This document shows, piece by piece, positions 8,799-16,700 of a DNA stretch of 48,622 nucleotides. This stretch comes from Herbinix sp. Its GTDB lineage: Bacteria; Bacillota; Clostridia; Lachnospirales; Lachnospiraceae. Each line of letters begins with the position of its first letter. The stretch's first letter is position 1. The stretch is taken from NCBI GenBank assembly GCA_029240245.1, contig JARBTJ010000023.1:1-48622 (forward strand). The letters run 5' to 3'. The notes beneath the pieces are model-generated. The model searched no databases. It was not told where the DNA came from and saw only the letters and a program-made list of their open reading frames with translations. The position numbers and the translations under genes were made by a program.

Positions 8799-8836
8799 AG
8801 AATCTATAGTATACTCGTGCTATAGATTCTTTCATT
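8799..8836 (+). terminator. Terminator-like hairpin after the ROK kinase gene
   Basis: agaatctatag (8799-8809) and ctatagattct (8820-8830) form a perfect 11-bp stem, followed by ttcatt. The stem is AT-rich and the T run short, so activity is uncertain. Confidence 0.6.
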
Positions 8837-8944
8837 TGGTGGGTCTGGTCCCTATTACTCTATTGAACAATGTCCGCCTTGGGTAAGTTCACCTTGGTGA
8901 GTGAAGGCAAAGTAAAGATTATTTACTATTTTAAGGGAGAAAAA

Positions 8945-9631
8945 ATGAATTATAAAATACTACTATTTGATTTAGATGATACATTGTTAGATTTCGGTGC
9001 TAATGAAACTGATTCGCTAAATAAATTGTTTCAACAGCACGGATATACTTTTTCGGATGAATTATTTCAAGTATACAATTCCGTGAACAAACAATTATGG
9101 GCTGATTATGAAAATGGCGTTATTGTTTTAGATGATGTGTTAAACTCAAGATTTTCAGAAACAATGCTAAGACTAGGAGAAGTTGTAGATGGTCCCGAAT
9201 GGGAAACTATGTATCGAGAGCTTTTGGGCAATGGATCTCAGCTTATTGATGGAGCATTCGAGGTGTGTCAGCGCTTATCCGTATCCCATAGACTGTTTAT
9301 AATCACGAATGGTGTGACTCAGACTCAGATAAAACGATTGAAACAGTCAGGTTTGTTTGAATTTTTTGAAGATATCTTTGATTCACAAAGCATTGGATAT
9401 CAAAAGCCTTCAAAAGAATTTTTCGATTTCGTAATGTGTCATATTAAAGATTTTAATCGGAAGGAAGCTCTAATTATCGGGGATTCATTAAATTCCGATA
9501 TAAAAGGTGGCCTTATGTCAGGAATCGATACCTGTTGGATTAACAGAAAGTCACAGAAAGGCTCTGCAGAAATTCAAAGCACCTACACGATCACAAATTT
9601 AATGGAACTATATGACATCTGTCTCCCTTAA
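8945..9631 (+). CDS. HAD-superfamily hydrolase, YjjG/YfnB type
   Basis: A 228-residue haloacid-dehalogenase-fold phosphatase. Motif I is FDLDDTLLDF (nucleophile and acid/base Asp), motif II is the threonine/serine-region segment FIITNGV, the motif III lysine is in GYQKPSKEFF, and motif IV is IIGDSLNSDIKGG. A helical C1 cap lies between motifs I and II. The pattern fits the YjjG/YfnB group, known for nucleoside-monophosphate 5'-nucleotidase or sugar-phosphate phosphatase activity; the substrate cannot be told. I chose ATG at 8945 because aagggag precedes it and MNYKILLFDLDDTL is the normal family start; an upstream in-frame ATG at 8870 would add 25 unlike residues. Confidence 0.88.
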   Translation: MNYKILLFDLDDTLLDFGANETDSLNKLFQQHGYTFSDELFQVYNSVNKQLWADYENGVIVLDDVLNSRFSETMLRLGEVVDGPEWETMYRELLGNGSQLIDGAFEVCQRLSVSHRLFIITNGVTQTQIKRLKQSGLFEFFEDIFDSQSIGYQKPSKEFFDFVMCHIKDFNRKEALIIGDSLNSDIKGGLMSGIDTCWINRKSQKGSAEIQSTYTITNLMELYDICLP

Positions 9632-9836
9632 AAAATGATCATAATGGGTAATATAGTTAAAGCGTATGCATCATTGAAACACATAAAACGATGGCTCCTA
9701 AGTATACTCTCCCGAAAAAACCGAAAAACTAGTTTTGGGTAATTTTGGCGGATTTGAATTAGGCAGATTAGAATTAGATAAATTTGCTTTTAAATAGATT
9801 TGGACTAGATCGATTTGAATATTTTTATTAAGACAA

Positions 9837-9974
9837 TTGCGAAACTTAAAATCTGTATCAATTGCGCACACAACATATACTACTCCGGTGCGGAAGTTAA
9901 GCCCGTAGGAAACGCTTAAGCGGAGGAATAGTATGTGTTGTGTGTGCAATAGCAAAAACTATATTGTTTCGCAA
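9837..9974 (+). repeat. Repeat element copy B: full-length nested palindrome with 5S-like core
   Basis: Outer arms ttgcgaaac (9837-9845) and gtttcgcaa (9966-9974) enclose a 90-bp hairpin (9861-9950) whose 26-bp arms, starting attgcgcacacaacatatac, differ at only a few positions. The loop reads ccggtgcggaagttaagccc and then the inner pair ttaagc/gcttaa. cggaagttaagc also occurs in the conserved part of bacterial 5S rRNA. Copies A and C are diverged and internally deleted relatives. In 9632-9836 I see AT-rich sequence with degenerate ttagaatt-like repeats and no supported gene. Confidence 0.85.
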
Positions 9975-9983
9975 AAACCTAAT

Positions 9984-10119
9984 AGGGTTAAAGTGTCAAA
10001 AGCACCTTCGGGGCTTTCGTGCTACAAAATATTGATTTGCAAGCTTGCTTCCATATCAATATTTTGTAGCATGAAAAGTGCGTAGCACCTTTGAACACTT
10101 TAACCCTAATATTTTTTTT
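9984..10119. repeat. Palindromic element E2 with T-run, between copy B and acnA
   Basis: Outer arms agggttaaagtgt (9984-9996) and acactttaaccct (10095-10107), and inner 16-bp arms gctacaaaatattgat (10021-10036) and atcaatattttgtagc (10055-10070), are all perfect. The loop carries gcaagcttgc, shared in part with element E1 near 0.8 kb. A run of T follows at 10112-10119, so on the plus strand it could terminate transcription. A small hairpin aggtaa/ttacct (10126-10141) nearer acnA may serve as that gene's own 3' end. Confidence 0.75.
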
Positions 10120-10212
10120 AACAAAAGGTAAATTGTTACCTATAGCGTAAACGATCCTTTAATCAGCTACAATTTTTAAATTATCAGCATAATACTCAAA
10201 CATTCCAATCAA

Positions 10213-12957
10213 TTATTTCATCAATCCGAGCTTTTGTCTCAATACCATCTGCAGGATTCCACCATGGCGGTAATAATCAACCTCCACCTCAGAATCAAAA
10301 CGCACCTGCACCTTAAACTGTATCAGTTTATGATCCGCAGTCAGAGCGTTAACAATGATGTTATCCCTAGGTTTCACTGTATCTTCAACCATAATATCAT
10401 AAGTTTCATCACCGGCTAAACCTAAACTGTCTGCATTCTCTCCACTCATAAACTGCAAAGGAAGGACTCCCATCATTACCAGATTGGATCGGTGGATTCG
10501 TTCGTAGCTCTCAGCAATTACCGCTTTAACACCTAAAAGATAGGGCCCTTTGGCTGCCCAATCTCTCGAAGAGCCCATTCCATAATCCTTTCCGGCAAGA
10601 ACAACTAAACCGGTTCCCTCCTCTTTATACTTCATGCAGGCATCATAGATGCTCATCAATTCTTCGGTCGGCCAATAAATGGTAAATCCACCCTCCGTAC
10701 CGGGAACAAGTCTGTTTCTGATTCGGATATTCGCAAAGGTACCACGCATCATCACTTCATGATTTCCCCTTCTAGCTCCATACGTGTTAAAATCAACCGG
10801 GTTTATACCGCATTGCATCAGATATTTCCCTGCGGGAGTATTTTTTCCGATGGCCCCTGCAGGTGAAATATGGTCTGTTGTGATGGAATCACCAAATTTA
10901 GCCAAGACCCGTAATTGTTGTAGCTTTTGAATCGCCTTAGGCTCTAAGGACATTTCCTGGAAAAACGGCGGTTTTCTTATATAGGTAGATTCCTCATCAA
11001 ACTCGTACAATTTATTTTCACCGGAATGAATTTGATTCCAAAGCTCATTCTTCTGATAAACGGTGGCATATTCCTCTTCAAAAAGCTCCCGTTTCACACC
11101 ATTTCTCATCGTTTCCCCAATTTCCTCTGACGTTGGCCAGATGTCCTTAAGATAAACTTCGTTTCCTTTCGCATCTACCCCAATCGGCTCCTTTAAAAGA
11201 TCGATATTCATGGTACCTGCAAGAGCATATGCTACGACAAAAGGAGGCGATGCCAGATAATTCGCTTTCACCTGGGAATGTATCCTTCCTTCAAAATTAC
11301 GATTACCGGAAAGCACGGAGGTTACCAGTAAATCATTTTCCTTTATGGCTTCGGAAATCTCCGGAAGTAATGGTCCGGAATTTCCAATACAAGTTGCACA
11401 GCCATAACCCACATTCTGAAAACCCAGAGTATCAAGATACTGTTGTAATCCGCAGGCCTCCAGATATCTGGTCACTACTCTTGAACCGGGAGCCAATGAG
11501 GTTTTCACATGGGCAGGTACCTTTAACCCCTTCTTAACCGCATTTTTTGCAAGTAAACCTGCAGCAAGCATTACGGAAGGGTTTGAGGTATTGGTGCAGG
11601 AGGTAATGGAGGCAATCGCAACGGCACCCGTCTTCATATTACTCTCTCTTCCATCGTTTAATTTAACCGCGACTGATTTATTCAGCTCATGTTCCGAAAG
11701 TCCGTGCCCCTGGTTTCCCTGCGGAGCAGTAATGGAGTTTATGAACGCCTTTCTCATATCCCCCAGCAAAATAAGATCCTGCGGACGCTTTGGACCGGAT
11801 AATGCAGCTTCCACCGTACTCAAATCAAGTTCTATAATCTCAGAATAAACAGCTTCCTCCTGTCCGTCATGTTGAAACATTTCATTTAACTCAAGATATT
11901 TCTTAATTAGGTCCACCTGTTCTTTGTCTCTCCCCGTCAGCTTTAGATATTCTAACGTTTCTTCATCTACAGGGAAAAATCCGCAGGTAGCACCGTATTC
12001 CGGAGCCATGTTAGCAACCGTTGCTCGGTCCGCTAAGGATAAATGCGTAATACCGTCTCCGTAATATTCAACAAATTTCCCTACAACACCTTTACTGCGA
12101 AGCAGCTTCGTTACCGTAAGCGCTAAATCGGTAGCAGTAGAACCAGCCGGTAATTTTCCCCTCATGTGAACTCCGATCACCTCCGGAATCGGAAAATAGG
12201 AAGGCTGACCAAGCATTCCTGCCTCCGCCTCAATCCCACCGACACCCCATCCAAGGACACCCAGTCCATTGATCATGGTAGTATGAGAATCTGTTCCTAC
12301 CAAGGTGTCCGGATATACTATTGTACTGCCATTTACATTTTTGTCAATTACCACCTGCGCTAAAAACTCCAGATTCACTTGATGAACGATTCCGGTATCC
12401 GGAGGAATCACACTGAAATTGTGAAAGACCCCCTTTGCCCAGTTAAGGAATTGATACCGTTCCAGATTACGTTGAAATTCCAATTCCATATTCGTTCGAA
12501 ACGCTTCTTTCGTACCGTAGCAGTCAACTTGTACGGAATGGTCAACAACCAAATCAACCGGAACCTCCGGATTAATCAAATGAATCAATGCATCAGTTTG
12601 TTTCGCATTCCCTACCGTATCCTTCAGTTCGTTCACAGCGTCCCGCATGGAGGCCAAGTCAAGTACTGCCGGAACTCCGGTAAAATCCTGCAATAATACC
12701 CGGGCGGGCTTAAAAGGCACCTCAGCCTCCCGATCTTGTTTCTTTAATTTTACCCAATCCGCTATATTACGGATATGTTCTTCTTTTATCACATAACCGT
12801 CAAACTGCCTCAAAACAGATTCTAATAGAATTTTTATGGAATACGGAAGATGCTTGATATCATAACCGCTTTCCTCCAGTGACATAATGTCATAAAAAAT
12901 ATAATCCTGCCCATGTAACGAAAACTGTTTTTTTGCTTTTTCCTTTAAATTATCCAT
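10213..12957 (-). CDS. acnA: Aconitate hydratase AcnA
   Basis: A 914-residue monomeric aconitase of the AcnA/IRP type, interconverting citrate and isocitrate with a [4Fe-4S] cluster in the cytoplasm. Cluster cysteines are in [11 protein letters not shown] and [14 protein letters not shown]. Substrate and swivel motifs are [53 protein letters not shown] and [15 protein letters not shown]. All are canonical and length is normal. I start at ATG 12957, eight bases after aaagg, rather than the in-frame GTG at 12966. In a fermenting anaerobe it most likely feeds 2-oxoglutarate and glutamate synthesis. No citrate synthase or isocitrate dehydrogenase gene is adjacent. It is bracketed by repeat copies B and C in opposite orientation. 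Upstream 12958-13254 shows no other gene. Confidence 0.97.
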   Translation of the reverse strand: MDNLKEKAKKQFSLHGQDYIFYDIMSLEESGYDIKHLPYSIKILLESVLRQFDGYVIKEEHIRNIADWVKLKKQDREAEVPFKPARVLLQDFTGVPAVLDLASMRDAVNELKDTVGNAKQTDALIHLINPEVPVDLVVDHSVQVDCYGTKEAFRTNMELEFQRNLERYQFLNWAKGVFHNFSVIPPDTGIVHQVNLEFLAQVVIDKNVNGSTIVYPDTLVGTDSHTTMINGLGVLGWGVGGIEAEAGMLGQPSYFPIPEVIGVHMRGKLPAGSTATDLALTVTKLLRSKGVVGKFVEYYGDGITHLSLADRATVANMAPEYGATCGFFPVDEETLEYLKLTGRDKEQVDLIKKYLELNEMFQHDGQEEAVYSEIIELDLSTVEAALSGPKRPQDLILLGDMRKAFINSITAPQGNQGHGLSEHELNKSVAVKLNDGRESNMKTGAVAIASITSCTNTSNPSVMLAAGLLAKNAVKKGLKVPAHVKTSLAPGSRVVTRYLEACGLQQYLDTLGFQNVGYGCATCIGNSGPLLPEISEAIKENDLLVTSVLSGNRNFEGRIHSQVKANYLASPPFVVAYALAGTMNIDLLKEPIGVDAKGNEVYLKDIWPTSEEIGETMRNGVKRELFEEEYATVYQKNELWNQIHSGENKLYEFDEESTYIRKPPFFQEMSLEPKAIQKLQQLRVLAKFGDSITTDHISPAGAIGKNTPAGKYLMQCGINPVDFNTYGARRGNHEVMMRGTFANIRIRNRLVPGTEGGFTIYWPTEELMSIYDACMKYKEEGTGLVVLAGKDYGMGSSRDWAAKGPYLLGVKAVIAESYERIHRSNLVMMGVLPLQFMSGENADSLGLAGDETYDIMVEDTVKPRDNIIVNALTADHKLIQFKVQVRFDSEVEVDYYRHGGILQMVLRQKLGLMK

Positions 12958-13254
12958 AAGAATCACCTTTCCTTCCTGTATCTTCGCCTGTTATCTGTAT
13001 CTTGCTATCCATTACCTGTATCTGCCTTCAAATCACCATCCGTTATAAGATAGCATAATAAAGTTTCTGTTATATAATTATACTACTATTTCGAGCATAA
13101 ATACATAGATTACCACACGTTAAAATAACCATTCCTCTTGCTCATATAGAAATGCAGTCGAATTGCATAAAACATATACTTAATTCTTTAGTAAATTCCA
13201 TGCTGTTCTATTAACTAAAATTCTATGCTGTTTTATTTACTATAACACCTTCTA

Positions 13255-13380
13255 CTTTTATTAACATATTTAGGCGTTTGCGAAACAATATAGGGCTTAA
13301 CTTCCGCTCCGGAGTAGTATGTGTTGTGTGCGCAATTAATACAGATTTTGAGTTTCGCAATCGCCTTTTATTAACATATT
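13255..13380 (-). mobile_element. Repeat element copy C (MITE-like) with 16-bp flanking direct repeats
   Basis: cttttattaacatatt occurs at 13255-13270 and again at 13365-13380, exactly bordering a 94-bp insert. The insert has terminal inverted repeats aggcgtttgcgaaac (13272-13286) and gtttcgcaatcgcct (13351-13365, sharing one base with the direct repeat), one mismatch. Read on the minus strand it matches copy B (ttgcgaaact, attgcgcacacaac, ccggagcggaagttaagccc, tatattgtttcgcaa) but lacks about 55 internal bases. It carries no gene. The direct repeats look like a target-site duplication. Confidence 0.75.
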
Positions 13381-13445
13381 GACTATGTAACATCGTAAAG
13401 CAGTAACTAAATAAGAACATTAATCCCATGTTTATATAAGAATAA

Positions 13446-13480
13446 AGCAGGCACAGAGATGAATTAACCCTGCGCCTGCT
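13446..13480 (-). terminator. Terminator of the GH43/CARDB/GH99-like gene
   Basis: agcaggcacag (13446-13456) and ctgcgcctgct (13470-13480) pair with one mismatch; on the minus strand the stem is followed by tttattctta. It lies beyond the 38-bp tandem repeats, which would therefore be in the 3' untranslated RNA. Confidence 0.7.
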
Positions 13481-13562
13481 CCTTGTTGTCTCATTAAACT
13501 ATACCCACATGCTAACTCCGATTATGAGGTTGGAATTCGCTAACGGCAACCTAAAAGTCATT

Positions 13563-13714
13563 GTTTCTATGAATCAATGGACCAATCTTTGTACTGCGAA
13601 GTTTCTATAAATTAATGGACCAATCTTTGTACTGCGAAGTTTCTATGAATTAATGGGCCAATCTTTGTACTGCGAAGTTTCTATGAATTAATGAGCCAAT
13701 CATTGTACTGCGAA
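13563..13714. repeat. Four tandem copies of a 38-bp unit
   Basis: Units start at 13563, 13601, 13639 and 13677, each beginning gtttctatRaat and ending ttgtactgcgaa. They differ at a few positions (caatggacc, taatggacc, taatgggcc, taatgagcc), and a degenerate fifth start follows. They fill the space between the giant glycosidase stop codon and its terminator. There are no spacers, so this is not a CRISPR array. Confidence 0.93.
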
Positions 13715-13743
13715 GTTCAATAAATTATGAACATCCTTAAAGC

Positions 13744-16700
13744 CTATTGATGACTTGTCGGGTGGGTTGTGGTCAAAGGAATCTGTCCCTTAAACATTCT
13801 GGTAATATCTCCGGTAAGTCTCAAATAGAAATCCGAGGAACATGCAACACCATCTGCATCCAATGTTAAGAAATATTGATTGGTCGGTATCTCCTGACTG
13901 TTTTCTGCTGCTTTGGCAATCGCCGTTCCTTCATCATATTCATCAAACATTGCAACATATCCGGTGGAAATGCCCAGACTCTTGATATTGTATGCCTGCC
14001 TCCACATAAAATCTCCATGAAGTCTCGGGCATTCATTTCTAGGTGCATCGGAGTGCCAGTTTGACCATGCAAATCCAGGCACCATAACCGGCTGATAGGC
14101 TATTCCATTGGCATTGCAATAACTTAAATCCGGTACCAGCTGATTGTTCTTAAAATTATCAACTTCGGTCAGATTTTTAAATCTGCCGACGGTCCAGGGT
14201 GATATCATATGAAATGCTTTATAAACATTTTCAAATCCCGGTTTTGAATCGTTAATACATAATCTCCAATGAGTCGGCACGCCACCGATTACATAACAGC
14301 CCTGTGCTTTGAACCAATTGATTAAGTTAAGACTTTGGGTAACGTCTCCCGGACAATGAGTAAAGCCAATTCCCCAGATGCAGACCACCGGCTTACCATC
14401 CTGTTTTGCGTAAGCACTTGAAGAGGTTAAATTTAAGGAACCACTTACTGTATTCGTCCAATCATTTTGCAAAATGGTATCAAAATTACTGCTCATACCG
14501 GAAATATCGTACATAATATAGAATTTACGTCCATAGTTTTCAGCAGCACTTTTCACTTTAGTAGCTATGCTGTTACGGTTATCACGAAATACCGGATCAG
14601 AAAGTTCCCCAGCAAACCGTTGAAGGGCTACGCCATCGATTCCATAGGTTTGCATCCATTCGAAATGCTTATTGACGGTCTGGGTAGAATAGGAGGAAAA
14701 TAGTTCGGCAGGTTGACCATTACCCAGGTTTCCCAGGTTCGTCTGGTACAGATCCGTATATTCCGACACATCCGGGTATAGTTCAAAGGTAATGGCTCCG
14801 GCTGCGGGCGAGCCGGTATTTGATTGGTAGGTGCCGTTTGACCAGTGTCTCCAACGTTCCACCGGTGATCCGTCTCCATAACAATTAAACCACCCCTGAT
14901 ATCCGGCATAAACCTTTCCAATAATATCACCTGCAGGGATATTACCTATCACAAGCTCTTCCGTACTGCTGTTATTGCTTTCATTGGATTCTACAGTTGT
15001 ATTACTGTTATCTGCAGTGGCAGTTACGCTATGAACACCGTTGACTGCAGTCCAGGTGGAGGTAGCACTGATTAATACTGTGGCACCAGCTGCCAAGGAG
15101 GTGGTGTTATTAGCGGATACCGTCACCTGGTTACCGTTTACTTGAAAGGCTACGATGCCGGTCGCACCGGCTGCTGTTCCCTGATTTTTAATCGTCGCAC
15201 GGAAGGTCACTGCGTTCCCGGCAGAGGGTGTTTCCGGTGAATAAGCAATGTCCGTTACAACAAGATCCGGACGGTTCACAGCGGAAACCGTTAAGCTTTC
15301 AGTGTATTGATTGTTATTTTCATTTACTTCATTCGACATCCGATTTACATCATCTACCCAAGCGAGTATCTGATGAGTGCCACTTATTGCACTCCATACC
15401 GCTCCGGCTGTTCCGCCGTTTACGGTTACCGTTGCAGTTCCTCCGGCAGGTATCGAAGTCGTATAATTATCACTCCAAAGGGAGGTTCCTCCACCGTCAA
15501 TCTGGAAGGCTACGCCGTGGATAACACCGGAAGGAGTTGCAGCTGTACCTTGATTTTTAATCGTTGCACTGAAGGTTACTGCATTCCCGGAAGTCGGATT
15601 AGCCGGACTCCAGGAGATATCAGTAACAATCAGATCGGGTGCTCCGCTGCCCGTAATATTAAGATTTTCGCTGTAGGTATTATTCGACTCGTTAGATTCT
15701 ACAGTTGTATTATAGTTATCAGCGGTCGCAGATAAGGTATAGCTTCCGGCAATAGCATTCCAAGGACCATTTGCGGTAATGGTCTGATTTGTTCCGACTG
15801 CTATCTGTGAAGTATTGTTAGCAGAAGCTGCTACTTGATTTCCGTTGGTCTTAAAGCTTATTACTCCTGCCGCTCCGGCTGCCATTCCCTGATTTCTTAC
15901 GACTGCACTGAAGGTGACCGTATTTCCTGCAACCGGATTCGCTGGTGTATAAGTAATGTCAGTAATTACGAAATCCGGTTGGTTATTTACTCCGACTGTC
16001 AGACTCTCAGTGTACTGATTGTTATTTTCATTAGCTTCATTCGGTATGCGGTTCACATCATCGACCCAAGCGAGGATCTGATGAGTACCGGTGGTTGCAT
16101 TCCAGGTGGAGCCTGCTGTTCCACCATTTACGATAAGCGTAACAGAGGAGCCTGCTGGAATTGAAGTTGTATAAGTATCACTCCAAAGGCTGGTTCCTCC
16201 TCCGTCGATCTGGAAGGCTACACCGTGAATAACGCCGGAAGGAGTTGCGGCAGTTCCCTGATTTTTAATCGTTGCGCTGAAGGTTACTGCAGTTCCGGCG
16301 GCCGGATTTGCCGGATTCCAGGATATATCCGTAACAATCAGATCCGGTACTCCACCGCCTGCAATCGTCAGGTTTTCACTGTAGGAATTATTAGATTCAT
16401 TTGATTCTACAGTTGTGTTATTGTTATCTGCGGTCGCAGTAATGCTATAATTTCCGGCGGCAGCAGTCCAGGTACCGGTAGCAGTAATCGTCTGACTGGC
16501 ACCTGCCGCAATGGCGGTTGTATTATTTGCCGAGGTTGTAACCTGGTTACCATTTACTTTAAAGGTTACTATACCGGCTGCACCGGCGGTTGTTCCCTGA
16601 TTTTTGACAACCGCTTGGAAGGTAACTGCATTCCCTGCCACAGGGTTTGCAGGTGTATAGGTAATATCCGTTACAATCAGATCCGGCTGCGAAACGGAAC

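Noticed and set aside
9861..9950. A genuine 5S rRNA gene
   Set aside because: Only about a dozen bases match; the long flanking hairpin and the loss of other 5S helices rule out a functional 5S gene.
9698..9955. 85-codon minus-strand ORF across copy B
   Set aside because: It is the translated palindrome; it shares VVYVVCAI with an antisense frame near 4.1 kb only because both cross the same repeat.
13563..13714. CRISPR-like direct repeats
   Set aside because: Units are head-to-tail with no spacers and no cas gene is present.
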